A DNA stretch of 64,000 nt from Cranoglanis bouderius. Taxonomy: Eukaryota; Chordata; Actinopteri; Siluriformes; Cranoglanididae. The notes beneath the pieces are model-generated. The model had not been told where the DNA came from, made no database searches, and saw only the letters and a program-made list of their open reading frames with translations. The DNA lies in assembly GCA_023630585.1 (NCBI GenBank), contig CM042552.1, positions 17,923,569 through 17,987,568 on the forward strand, in the 5' to 3' direction. Shown piece after piece: positions 11,215 through 21,985 of this stretch (its first letter is position 1; every line of letters begins with the position of its first letter). The translations under genes were made by a program, and so were the position numbers.

Positions 11215-11702
11215 GGGCCTGTACCATGAAGCCAGTTTAGGTGGCTAGCCGGGTAAGTTTCAGTTTAGTTTGTGCCAATCCTGGGTTTTAGGTACCATGA
11301 AAGTGGCTCAGGTCATATTAACTTACGCTCTACGGCTAAACTGCTCCGGGGCAGGTTATGTTCCGGGTAAGAGAACTCAAACCCAACTTGGACCAATCAG
11401 CTGTGAGAAAAGTGGCATATAAGTGACACAACTAATTCAACTTCTCACCGCAAAGAGCACTTTGCAGAGAACGAGTTTTCAGGGATAGACAAAATCCCCT
11501 GGCTTTCCCTGATACTTACTTGCATGGAAGATATCGATTTTCCGCAGATGGAATCTCATGTCTTTGTTAACTTCTTGAGCCGCACATTAATAATCTGACA
11601 CGCTGAAGCTCGTACTGTACCGCAGACTGTATTGTGTTGATTTGCAGTTCTTTGCGAGTAGTACATATTTACATGCAGTGGCATTATTCCTGACCTAATA
11701 TA

Positions 11703-13268
11703 CAGTATCTCACAAAAGTGAGTACACCCCTCACATTTTTGTAAATATTTTATTATATCTTTTCATGGGACAAGACTGAAGAAATGACACTTTGCACTTT
11801 GTCAACACATTAACAGCCATTAATGTCTAAACCACTGGCAACAAAAGTGAGTACACCCCTAAGTGAAAATGTCCAAATTGGGCCCAAAGTGTCAATATTT
11901 TGTGTGGCCACCATTATTTTCCAGCACTGCCTTAACCCTGTTGGGCATGGAGTTCACCAGAGATTTACAGGTTGCGACTGAAGTCTTCTTCCACTCCTCC
12001 ATGTCGACATCACAGAGCTGGTGGATGTTAGAGACCTTGCGCTCCTCCATCTTCCATTTGAGGATGACCCACAGATGCTCAATAGGGTTTAGTTCTGGAG
12101 ACATGCTTGGCCAGTCCATCACCTTTACCCTCAGCTTCTTTAGCAAGGCAGTGGTCGTCTTGGAGATGTGTTTGGGGTCGTTATCATTTTGGAATACTGC
12201 GGCCCAGTTTCCGAAGGGAGGGGATCATGCTTTACTTCAGTATGTCACAGTACATGTTGGCATTCATGGTTCCCTCAATGAACTGTAGCTCCCCAGTACC
12301 GGCAGCACTCATGCAGCCCCAGGCCATGACACTCCCACCACCATGCTTGACTGTAGGCAAGACACACTTGTCTTTGTACTCCTCACCTGGTTGCCACCAC
12401 ACACGCTTGACACCATCTGAACCAAATAAGTTTATCTTGGTCTCATCAGACCACAGGACATGGTTCCAGTAATCCATGTCCTTAGTCTGCTTGTCTTCAG
12501 CAAACTGTTTGCGGGCTTTCTTGTGCATCATCTTTAGAAGAGGCTTCCTTCTGGGATGACAGCCATGCAGACCAATTTGATGCAGTGTGTGGCGTATGGT
12601 CTGAGGACTGACAGGCTGACCCCCCACCTTTTCAACCTCTGCAGCAATGTTGGCAGCACTCATACATCTATTCTGCAAAGCCAACCTCTGGATATGATGC
12701 TGAGCACATGCACTCAACTTCTTTGGTCGACCATGGCGAGGCCTGTTCTGAGTGGAACCTGTCCTGTTAAACCGCTGTATGGTCTTGGCCACCGTGCTGC
12801 AGCTCAGTTTCTTCTTATAGCCTAGGCCATCTTTATGTAGAGCAACAATTCTTTTTTTCAGATCCTCAGACAGTTCTTTGCCATGAGGTGCCATGTCGAA
12901 CTTCCTGTGACCAGTATGAGAGAGTGTGAGAGCGATAACACCAAACTTAACACACCTGCTCCCCATTCACACCTGAGACCTTGTAACACTAATGAGTCAC
13001 ATGACACCGGGGAGGGAAAATGGCTAATTGGGCCCAATTTGGACATTTTCACTTAGGGGTGTACTCACTTTTGTTGCCAGCGGTTGAGACATTAATGGCT
13101 GTGTGTTGAGTTATTTTGAGGGGACAGCAAATTTACACTGTTATACAAGCTGTACACTCACTACATTACATTGTAGCAAAGTGTCATTTCTTCAGAGTTG
13201 TCCCATGAAAAGATATAATAAAATATTTACAAAAATGTGAGGGGTGTACTCACTTTTGTGAGATACTG
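11703..13268 (-). mobile_element. full-length Tc1-like transposon (1,566 bp)
   Basis: The inverted repeats start CAGTATCTCACAAAAGTGAG at 11703 and end with the complement at 13268. TA duplications lie at 11701-11702 and 13269-13270. Each end holds an outer motif (AAGTGAGTACACCCCTCACA) and an inner repeat (AAAGTGAGTACACCCCTAAG near 11847, and its complement near 13055), giving an IR/DR layout. It sits inside the GGGCCTGTACC element, so it arrived later. Confidence 0.95.
11892..12894 (-). pseudogene. Tc1 transposase pseudogene (DD34E)
   Basis: It starts at the ATG at 12894-12892 (MAPHGKELSEDLKKRI). The paired-like helix-turn-helix region has lost about six codons in frame (GYKKKLSCSTVAK where related copies have a longer GYKK...LKLSCSTV). 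The AT-hook-like GRPKK and the first catalytic motif WSDETKINLFG are present. Near 12225 a stop follows YCDILK, and about 15 codons later a 5-nt deletion shifts the frame. The second aspartate (DNDPKH) and the glutamate (ELNPIEHLW) are readable with 34 residues between them. The C-terminus NNGGHTKY ends at 11892. Inactive, but all three catalytic residues are still encoded in pieces. Confidence 0.9.
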
Positions 13269-13511
13269 TATTTTCACAAATTGATATTTGTTTTAAATAT
13301 CTTATTTAATTTGTCGGTGCTGACGTCACGCTTTTATGCGCACGCGCTCGTGGACTAATCATAGCTTAAGGATCAAAGCCTGAGTTGACGGAGAAAGTTG
13401 ATGACCAGCGTCATGGTACCAATAAAGCCTGATTGGACTGTTTCGGTTTTGTCAACTCGAAACTAATCCCAGAACCCTGAGTTTGTTCAACGACCTTTAT
13501 GGTACAGGCCC

Positions 13512-13570
13512 CTGTTCAGGTATGCCTATATTGTATCTCTCACCTGTTCAGTTTACCTGTCCAGGTGCAT
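13512..13570. repeat. 32-bp minisatellite, right remnant
   Basis: Resumes with CTGTTCAGG...TATATTGTATCTCTCACC, about two diverged units, directly after the inserted element. Confidence 0.85.
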
Positions 13571-14730
13571 TTTATAAAGCTCATGAGTTTCAGCTGTGTA
13601 CTGAAAATGAACACCAGTTAATCATAATTAATCATTTATAATTAATTGGTAGTCATAATTGCTAGACAAGCCTGAATCGGTGATAAACACTGCCATACAT
13701 ATTTGAGAAAGGAAGTGTTCCTTTGAATTAAATGTCTACTGAGAGTCAATTGAAAAACTTGACTATCTATTCACGACTCTGTGTGTGTGTGTGTGTGTGA
13801 GACACTTTGTGGAAAGTCTTTCCTTGGCAGTACTTAATATAACCATGGAAATATCAAAGGGCTCAAGGTGCTTTTTAATTTGCTTTGAGGATGGAGCAGC
13901 AATAAAGCGTGGCTCCTGATGATAAGCCCGAACTGTTCTGGCTCCTCAATCCACTTAGGAAAAAAAAAAAAAAAAAAATGCAGAGCACCTTTAAATATTT
14001 CATTATTTAAACATGTGTTTTCATTTTCCATCTTGAGCAATGCAACTGTGAAATAGGCAGGGTGAATCACCAATATCTATATTTTTTTCCAACATGCAAT
14101 TTTATGTGATTTCTCTAATTAACACGAATAAACAGTTTTTAATTTACATTTATATGACAGAGATGATGTTCTGGGTTTCTTAATTAAAAGCTTTCTAAAG
14201 GAGCTCTACTTCAAAAATCCTGTTCTAGGGTTCTACACAGAACTTTTCTTCTATTTCTCCCTGAGGGAGATTGATGGAGATTGATGGAAAGAGTGTAGGA
14301 TGGCAAACGCTGGAGAACCAACAACATATTTCCAGAATCAACCATGTTAAATTTCACTAGCTTTAATCATTCCTATTATTGACTCCTTTTTTTTTTCGTT
14401 GCTTTTAGAACAGTCACAGGGAACCAGAGAACCATAGAACCAACCTTTAAAAAAGACAACGTTTTGAGAAGTAATGTTAAATTCTTAGCATTAGAAATAC
14501 AGTATTCTTTAAAAAAAATTACCCACCTTATTTTATTCGATTTTATTTTACATCATGTTACATCGTATCGACTGATGTTCCTTGTTTCCGGAAATTGTTG
14601 GCTTTTTTTTGCATATTTCGACAAACATTTGATAGTCTTTGAAACAGTGCCTATTAATAAAGTTCATACACTCCATCAAATGATGTCTATGATATCTATC
14701 CGCATATTATATATTATATATTGTATCATA
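13571..14730. other. non-coding; short TG tract and A18 tract
   Basis: Holds an AATTAATC-rich patch at 13618-13655, a TG run at 13780-13799 and an A run at 13960-13978. Near 14220-14440 there are facing GGTTCTA/TAGAACC motifs like those at 26.2 kb. No gene is recognised. Confidence 0.45.
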
Positions 14731-14732
14731 TT

Positions 14733-14901
14733 CTAAAGGGAAATGTCAGGACATCTGTGCGTGAACTGAAGCTCAAGAGAAAGTGGGTCATGCAGCAAGA
14801 CAACGACCCTAAGCACACAAGTCGTTCTACCAAAGAATGGTTAAAGAAGGGTAAAGTTAATGTTTTGGAACGGCCAAGTCAGAGTCCTGACCTTAATCCA
14901 A
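14733..14901 (+). pseudogene. Tc1 transposase fragment
   Basis: The plus-strand frame reads ILKGNVRTS then WVMQQDNDPKHTSRSTKEW and ERPSQSPDLNPM, the stretch from before the second catalytic aspartate almost to the catalytic glutamate. It breaks off immediately before the glutamate. No terminal repeats are visible. It is a small relic. Confidence 0.9.
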
Positions 14902-15420
14902 TGTGCAGAACTTTTAGTTCCAGTTATTGCTGCGCATGGTGGGGGTGGGGGTGGGGGGGGTCATGCCAGATACTGAAAGCAAAGATTCACATACTTTTGC
15001 CACTCACAGATGTGTAATATCGGATCATTTTCCTCAATAAGTAAATGGTCAAGCCATATTTCTTGGTAAGTCCTATAAAGAGTCAGGATTTACTGTAAGT
15101 CTATTACCTAGCTCTGGTTTAATGTGAGCAGACTGATGTACAGTTGTTTTAGCAGGAAGAAAGCGTGCTCGGTACACGGTGCGCTCTACAGGAGAGGGAC
15201 GATTTTGTTTAAGGCCTCCGTGAAACCATTTTCCTGTGAAAATATTCATGTGAGCATTTTGCGAATTCATAATTAATTGAGTTATCCAGCCTGTTGTTAA
15301 TGTGGTGCAGCGTTAGCTTCCTGTGAAGAATAAATCACCACCCGCTCGTGACTGATTGCCCACCGAGGTGTTTACTAAACAATAATTCAATTACAGATTT
15401 TTTTTTTTTTCCTGGAAATA
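14902..15420. other. non-coding; short G-run
   Basis: GGGGGTGGGGGTGGGGGGGG-like sequence lies at 14940-14958, a possible G-quadruplex. The rest is unique with no gene. Confidence 0.45.
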
Positions 15421-16010
15421 CATCTTTAATTAAACGTCATGCTAGTCACGTAGCGGTTAGTGTGCAACCTGAAGCGTAAAATACTGATGTGCCGGGCTAA
15501 CCTCATACCAAGCTACGCTGTCAGTGTTAACAGTCGCATCCGCATGCTACCGTCATGCTAACATCAGCACTATCTCTGTATTAACACCATTATTCTATTC
15601 TACTGGGTCTCTATTAGCCAGACATAAACACACGTTAATACTTTGCCATGCTAATATCACACTATTTTGGTATCTTATGACTTAACAAGGCGACTTTAGG
15701 AATCGGGGGAGTGTGAGCATGAACTGCCTTGCTAGAAAGTTACAGAAGAATATTTAGCTCAATGTTAACTAGCTTTCTAGCTCACCTACATGCCGGTTTT
15801 AGTTATAAAGCACGATATTTAACTTAGTGTTAACTAGCTTGCTAGCAAACGTGCATACTAGTTTTAATTACAGAACGTAATATTTAGCTAAACATTACTG
15901 TAGCTTGCTAATGAACATGGACAGCAGATTTTATTACACAATTAAAAAAAAATAAAAAATAAAAAAAATACAGTAGTTACCCTAAGGTTAGCTAGTTTGT
16001 CAGGGAGCAT
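15421..16010. repeat. AGCTAGC-rich DNA with a ~75-bp tandem unit
   Basis: Three diverged units of about 75 bp lie between about 15745 and 15945, each with ATATTTAGCT/ATATTTAACT, GTTAACTAGCTT and TTTTAGTTA-like parts. The surrounding DNA is rich in GCTAGC and GCTAACA motifs that recur through the window. Confidence 0.6.
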
Positions 16011-16017
16011 ATCTATG

Positions 16018-16478
16018 CTCCCAGGGTCCTACGTTCCCCAGATTTATATGGCACATAATGAAAACATGACCTGAAAACATGTCCTATGTTCCCCAGTTCC
16101 CAGGGTTCTATGTAGCCCCAGCTCTATATAATACAGAGTGGGAACCTGAAAAACATGTCCCCCGGCTCTGTATTCACTTAATATGACATGGGGAGTCATG
16201 GAATCACAAAAGCTCAAAGCTTCCTTAGGTGAAAAGTAGCCTAGTACGTTTCTGAATCTAAGTCTCATGACATCATGACTTACTTATCTAATTTAAACCA
16301 GTTTGTTTTTGCCTCTAAGTGTGCTAGTGTATTTTTTTCTGCATTTTATTTTTTCTATTTTTAGCTGTGGCTGACATGATCTCACGGCTGAAATTTCCGA
16401 ATATCGATGCAGTGATATTATTGTTACATTATGTGCCACATATATACAGTAAATATGGGGAACGTAGGACCCTGGGGA
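16018..16478. mobile_element. small inverted-repeat element (MITE-like)
   Basis: A 21-bp perfect inverted repeat lies at 16020-16040 (CCCAGGGTCCTACGTTCCCC plus A) and 16456-16476. Internal degenerate copies (GTTCCCCAGTTCCCAGGGTT at 16088) suggest subterminal repeats. There is no coding capacity. The target duplication is not clear. Confidence 0.65.
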
Positions 16479-17240
16479 CATTGCAGGCTACATGGCTAGC
16501 TACTACTTGTCAGATAGATACTGCTGGAGAGCTAACTTTAACATTAGCTAGTTAGATGGCTAGCGTATGAAAAAAAAAAAAAAGGCTAGTAGGTTTCTGA
16601 CTGGCTGATGAACTTTAACGTAAACTCCAGCCTTGTTTTTTTTTTTTTTTTTTTTTTTTTCATGTGTGTAAATTGTAGCCTTTAGCAAAGCACTATAATG
16701 CTTTTTAGCACAAAGCTATTTGAGCGTGAGTCACTGAAACTCCGCATTGTTCCATTAGCTGCTGTCTCGTGTCTGTTAAATGTCAGCCTGGCTTCAGCAT
16801 TCCTCCATCTTTTCATTCCTCTGACTTTTTTACTGAACCTTTTGTTCCGCGACGCTAAGTGAGCTAATCTCAATCAAGCGCCGTTTACCAATGCGCCCTC
16901 AGCACTCCTTCAACAAGAGGCTCCGAATGCTAACCATTTACTCAATTCCCTCATGACAGTGATTAAAAGAACCCCATTTCATTTAAGTAGACCTTTTCGT
17001 TCTATTACCTTAACAGCGTAACGATGTGTTATCACTTAGCGATGTAGCACAGTCGTGCAAAGCAGTTGCTGTAAACACAGATCAGCTGTGTTTACTTTTT
17101 CAGGTAATGTTAACTTTAATGGAGTAGTGTTTGATCAAGTTTCTCTGTATGGTTGATCTGAACAGATATTTTAATGGCCATATTTGTGTAGCATTATTAA
17201 GAGAATAATTGAGAAAAATGATAGCCATTTTCCTCCGTTC
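16479..17240. other. non-coding; poly-A and poly-T tracts
   Basis: An A run lies at 16570-16582 and a T run of about 24 at 16637-16660. The stretch 16680-16990 is more complex unique DNA and may be regulatory. No gene is seen. Confidence 0.45.
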
Positions 17241-17243
17241 ATT

Positions 17244-17400
17244 CTGTCTGTAACCTGACAGGATTTCTGATAAGATACTCGAGAAGCTAACCTGAGCTAA
17301 CCTGATATGAGTTTCGAGAGCATTTTGATGTCCGTTACTTCACTGCTAATGCTAACCAGCTAGCTAACATGACCAAATCCATGAGAAGAAAAGCATCCGG
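17244..17400. repeat. isolated copy of the GCTAACCTGACAGG repeat family
   Basis: TAACCTGACAGGATTT, GAGCTAACCTGAT and CTAATGCTAACCAGCTAGCT match the unit that forms arrays at 52.8-53.5 kb and, reversed, at 60.66-61.2 kb. Confidence 0.6.
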
Positions 17401-17852
17401 GCTGTATATGTGGAAACGAGTGCGTGGATTTTTCTGGAATTTTTAGAAGAGGAGGCAGCCACAGTTGGCATTCCTACCACAGTGTGGTCAAAACGTGCTA
17501 TTAATGAATTAATTTATTATTGATTATGTTGTGCATAAACTCGTTAACTTTAATTTTTATTGCTCCTCAGAACCGTAATGTTAGCTAACTCTTATCTAAT
17601 GTTATCAGAGGGCATGCTGAGATGAAGAAGGTCAAGAGGCCTGTAATTAAATGTAATTGACGAATTTTAACTGCTTCTATTCATTTCTACTGTTAAAGTT
17701 TGCTGCGTGGTAAAGTATTTTGTGGTACAAAAAAAAAAAAAAAAATGGCCCCGATGAATTTTTGAGGATTCGATTTTAGAGGGGAAAAGGCCAGCGTTAA
17801 TGTTAATGCTTAAGGTAGCTAAGACCTCCCGCAGACCCTCATTTTAAAACAT
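17401..17852. other. non-coding, no recognised feature
   Basis: Unique DNA with an A17 run at 17730-17746. Confidence 0.5.
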
Positions 17853-17857
17853 ATATA

Positions 17858-17895
17858 CAATACTGTGCAAAAGTTTTAGACACCCTGTTTTTTTT
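17858..17895. mobile_element. Tc1-type terminal scrap
   Basis: TACTGTGCAAAAGTTTTAGA at 17862 is the tip of another Tc1 lineage. No second end was found and the next full element begins about 150 bp downstream. Confidence 0.5.
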
Positions 17896-18038
17896 TTTTT
17901 TTAGTACAAACTTTGTTATAGATTTCTTACATTATCAAGTCAGTTTTTTTTTTTTTAGTTTTTTAGGGCCGATTGTGGGTTGCAGCTTTCTGGACAAATG
18001 CTCATTCAAACAATTCACACTCAGCATCCTGAACAATA

Positions 18039-19596
18039 CAGCCGTGGCCAAAAGTTTTGAGAATTACACAAATATTAATTTTCACATCTAAAGTCTACTG
18101 CTTCAGTTTTTTTATGGCAATTTGCGTATACTCCAGAGTGATCAGATGAATTGCAATTAATTTCAAAGTCCCTCTTTGCCATGAAAATGAACTTAATCCC
18201 AAAAAAACATGTCCACTGCATTTCAGCCCTTCCACAAAAGTACCAGCTGACATCATGTCAGTGATTCTCTCGTTAATACAGGTGAGAGTGTTAATGAGGA
18301 CAAGGCTTGAGATCACTCTGCCATGCTGATTGAGTTAGAATAACAGACTGGAAGCTTTAAAAGGAGGGTGGTGCTTGAAATTATTATTCTTCCTCTGTTG
18401 ACTATGGTTACCTGCAAGGAAACACGTGCAGCCATCATTGCTTTGCACAAAAATGGATTCACAGGCAAGGATATTGCTGCTAGTAAGATTGCACCTAAAT
18501 CAACCGTTTATCGGATCATCAAGACCTTCAAGGAGAGAGGTTCAACTGTTGCGAAGAAGGCTTCAGGGCGCCCAAGAAAGTCCAGCAAGCGCCAGGACCG
18601 TCTCCTAAATTTGATTCAGCTGCGGGATCGGGGCACCACCAGTGCAGAGCTTGCTCAGGAATGGCAGCAGGCAGGTGTGAGTGCGTCTGCACGCACAGTA
18701 AGGCGAAGACTTTTGGAGGATAGCCTGGTGTCAAGAAGGGCAAAAAAGAAGCCACTTCTCTCCAGGAAAAACATCAGGGACAGACTGCTATTCTGCAAAA
18801 AGTACAGGGATTGGACTGCTGAGGACTGGGGTAATGTCATTTTCTCTGATGAATCCCCTTTCCGATTGTTTGGGGCATCTGGAAAAAAGCTTGTCCGGAG
18901 AAGAAAAGGTGAGCGCTACCATCAGTCCTGTGTCATGCCAACAGTAAAGCATCCTGAGACCACTCATGTGTGGGGTTGCTTCTAAGCCAAGGGAGTGGGC
19001 TCACTCACAATTTTGCCTAAGAACACAGCCATGAATAAAGAATGGTACAAAAACATCCTCAGAGAGCAACTTCTCCCAACCATCCAAGAACAGTTTGGTG
19101 ACGAACAATGCCTTTTCCAGCATGATGGGGCACCTTGCCACAAGGCAAAAGTGATAACGAAGTGGCTCGGGGAACAAAACATCGACATTTTGGGTCCATG
19201 GCCAGGAATCTCCCCAGACCTTAATCCCATTGAGAATTTGTGGTCAATCCTCAAGAGGCAGGTGGACAAACAAAAACCCACAAACTCTGACAAACTCCAA
19301 GCATTGATTATGGAAGAATTGGCTGCCATCAGTCAGGATGTGGCCCAGAATTTGATTGACAGCATGCCAGGGCGAATTGCAGAGGTCTTAAAAAAGAAGG
19401 GTCAACACTTCAAATATTGACTCTTTGCATACACTTCATGTAATTGTCAATAAAAGCCATTGACACTTATGAAATGCTTGTGATTATACTTCAGTAACAG
19501 TTAGTAACATCTGACAAAAAGATCTAAAAACACTGAAGCAGTAGACTTTGTGAAAAGTAATATTTGTGTCATTCTCAAAACTTTTGGCCACGGCTG
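18039..19596 (+). mobile_element. full-length Tc1-like transposon, nearly intact (1,558 bp)
   Basis: The left end CAGCCGTGGCCAAAAGTTTT at 18039 and its complement ending at 19596 are flanked by TA at 18037-18038 and 19597-19598. The ends also share GTCTACTGCTTCAG and CAAATATTA blocks, giving arms of about 90 bp. The single transposase frame inside has one stop codon. This is the least decayed transposon in the window. Confidence 0.95.
18404..19420 (+). pseudogene. Tc1-like transposase, one nonsense codon, apparent DD35E
   Basis: A transposase of 338 codons if the internal stop is ignored; 340 is usual. The ATG at 18404 (MVTCKETRAAIIALHKNG) is preferred over the upstream one at 18368. Helix-turn-helix parts (GKDIAASKIAPKSTVYRI and a second domain ending RTVRRRL) and a GRPRK hook lead to the first catalytic motif FSDESPFRLFG. 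HVWGCF is followed by TAA at 18983-18985, and the same frame continues with AKGVGS, so one base change explains the break. The second aspartate (FQHDGAPCH) and glutamate (DLNPIENLW) have 35 residues between them instead of 34, because of the ILGPWPGIS segment. This spacing is reported for the Traveler-type branch. Confidence 0.9.
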
Positions 19597-19598
19597 TA

Positions 19599-19840
19599 CA
19601 CCTGTCATGATATAGTCATAAAAGTCATAGTCTTCTAGCAATGCTATAGTCTATGTGTCATTTGAGCATGAACAATTTACCGCCTGATTAATCAAAGTTA
19701 GTGCGAGTGACTGTGATGTCATGTACACTACTTTTCACGGTGGATGAGGAGTTTAATAAACCGTATGCCTCGCTGTGACTCTTATGTGTAAGCGTCTTAA
19801 ACTTTCCCTTCCTCACTTTGTAATTGTTATGTAATCACGG
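19599..19840. other. non-coding, no recognised feature
   Basis: Unique DNA with nothing recognised. Confidence 0.5.
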
Positions 19841-20300
19841 GGAAAGGCAGGATGCATGCGCAGGGGAAAAGTCAGTTTATTAGGAACAGCGGAATTCAAA
19901 AGTAACCGAACACAAAAGTACGGTTGAAAAAAGGAGGCAAACAGTAATCCACAAAACAGTGAGGCAGTAATCCAAAAAAAAGGTAAAGCAATAATCCAAA
20001 TAAACAGGGTAATAATCCGAACGGGCATAAATCCGGGAAGAAAACAAAACAAAACATGAAAGGAGGCGATGGTCTATGAACAATGATCTAAGAGCTATGA
20101 GCTATGGTCTATGGGCGAGAGAGCGCGAGAAGTTAGCAGGCGTAATGCACATGCTAAAACGAACTCTAATACTCCGCGAAGAAGCGAAACCGGAAAGCGG
20201 TTTAAATAAACAGAATAAACAAGGATTAACACAAAACGCCTGAAACTAATGATGAGACAATGAACGGAAAACCAATGAACAAAGTTTGTGTCTCAAACTA
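19841..20300. mobile_element. retroelement-like non-coding repeat end
   Basis: Contains recurring AGTAATCC(A)AAA motifs (19942, 19968, 19992, 20012), GTTTATTAGGAACA, and a purine-rich tail leading into GGTTTAAATAAACAGAATAA. This resembles a widespread teleost repeat that carries AACAGGC...AATCCAAAA, possibly from an LTR or other retroelement. A related copy lies at 58.29-58.5 kb. The class is uncertain. Confidence 0.4.
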
Positions 20301-20634
20301 CAGGACCGTTTAGGGTAGCCAAAGCATCACAGATCTCTAACAAGTGTTGCAACGATAGATTTGTTGCCACGCCCCTCTTGCATACCCACGGTAATAGTGC
20401 ATAGATCTATTAGTTCCAGGATATAGCTGGGGTTGTGGAAGGTTTTGTCTTGCAGTACTACAGAGGTCAAGTGAAACAACGATTCCTAGTACAGACTCAG
20501 TAGTGTAGGCTAATTGAATGTTTAGTGTGCCTGGTTGAGTATAAGCAGTTCTTACTCTTAAAGCAATTTGTTGATGTTTTTAACCATGCCCCAAAAATTC
20601 ATTCTGGTTAGTTGTAATTTGTTTTATTTGTTAG
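20301..20634. other. non-coding DNA upstream of the DUF4806-like exons
   Basis: In related genes a first exon with a WPPY-type motif precedes the acidic/proline exon. I could not find it here or further upstream, so it is either lost or masked by the retroelement-like insert. Confidence 0.4.
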
Positions 20635-21985
20635 GCAAATCTTTGGCGATACAGACTCTGACAGTGAGCCAGAGAGGGGTACAAAGAGGAGATACCACAA
20701 TCTCTCCCCTTGTCCAGCGCCACCGATTCCTCCACCTACTCCTGACATACCATCTAATGAAATTGCCAGACTTCTGCTAGACCTCTGTTAGACCCGAGGC
20801 AGACTGAATCTTCTCGTCTCACTGGTATATTCCTGTATTTCTGTTTCCATTTTGTAAGCAGTGTTTTTGTTAATATCTAGCTGTTTAGTTGCAACATTAA
20901 CATAACAGTATTAAGTCAAGTTACTTCTATGGGACTGATGGAGTTAACTTGTGCTCAGCGTATCTGACAGATCTCAGCTGGACATTGTTCATTATAAACT
21001 TGAAGGATTTATTAGTATAATAGTGAATTATTATATAATGTTGTGTTATTCACTTAAACAAATCTAATTATTGTCATATTTATGTTTCACAGCAGCACCA
21101 CCTGTCCACTTTAATACATCTGGCGTGCCTTCCAGTCCTCTACGCCACTTCTCCGTTGGACATGTTCCAGATCCGATGCATTCTGAAGATGGTTATTACA
21201 CAGGTATTATTATTATTATTATTATTATTTTTATAATTGTTTGCATGTGTCCAGTTGCTACGCCTATCTCTCACATGCCATCAAGCTCTATGGGCCAGAT
21301 CTCTGCCACGCCTCTGTCAGATGAGTATTCCTTTAGGACTACATTTAGACTGGGGAAGACGGGCACTGGACCAATTCCTTGCTCTGGTAAAATCCTTTCA
21401 ATTTAAAACATTCTGTGACTATCCAATTTTTTTTTTAAATGATATAAATTAAGAAAACTTGGTATTTTTGGACTTTAAATGCTTCCTTAACTCTTTTTGT
21501 AGCTGCTTAGGTGCACATCCTAACATTGTTGGAACATGTGAAGGAACAGCAAATGCAGCTTGCTGCTGCTGTCAGTAATCTTGCTGCACGACAGGGGACG
21601 GAAACTCCTGTGGCTGAAATGCCCCACAATATCAGTGTCCCACTGGCCACTATGCCTGAAGTTGAGGAGTTGGAGGAGTGGGTTAAAGATTCAAGAAATG
21701 CACGGGCTAAACAAAAACATAGTATGTGTTTGGATTTTCTTCCATTATCTAAAGCTATTTCATGATTGCTGTACAAATGTACTCTGTGCCTATATTGTAT
21801 TCACTGCTCTCACCTATATATCTTCTCTGGGTGCTGTTGGAGGACAAAACACCAAAAGAGTCACATAGAACATACTCTCAAGGTTTTTTCTCAGATGCAG
21901 TAGCCAAACAAATAAACTGGAAAGGAGTCTATGGGAGGAAGTGCTTTAAGGAAATGCTTACAAGACGTTTGTTGATGGTATAATA
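20635..21985 (+). pseudogene. DUF4806-domain-like gene, multi-exon, decayed
   Basis: Five exon-like blocks fit one gene. A: 20635-20786, acidic then Pro-rich (DTDSDSEPERGTKRRY, APPIPPPTPDI), donor GTTAGA. B: 21093-21203, after TTTCACAG, donor GTATTA. C: 21255-21386, after GTGTCCAG, donor GTAAAA. D: 21503-21721, after CTCTTTTTGTAG, coiled region LTLLEHVKEQQMQLAAA and EVEELEEWVKD, donor GTATGT. E: about 21800-21985, SLGAVGGQNTKRVT, NILSRFF, then DAVAKQINWKGVYGRKCF. A-D junctions are all phase 1. E carries the glycine- and WKG-containing signature of DUF4806, a family of unknown function. Damage: TAG at 21508-21510, TAG at 21866-21868 where relatives have Trp, a 1-nt shift in the T run at 21884-21890, and no acceptor for E. 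The 5' exon and C-terminus are missing. Confidence 0.6.

Larger units (their letters stand above)
11215..13511. mobile_element. non-autonomous DNA transposon with GGGCCTGTACC ends, split by a Tc1
   Basis: The left end GGGCCTGTACCATGAA (11215-11230) and right end TTTATGGTACAGGCCC (13496-13511) are inverted repeats. CTGTTCAG flanks both sides (11207-11214 and 13512-13519), consistent with an 8-bp target duplication. A 6- or 10-bp duplication is equally possible because one further complementary base either side fits. Without the Tc1 at 11703-13268 the element is about 730 bp and has no coding frame. A second internal copy of TGGTACC/GGTACCATG (11291, 13414) suggests compound ends. The superfamily is unclear. 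Confidence 0.75.
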
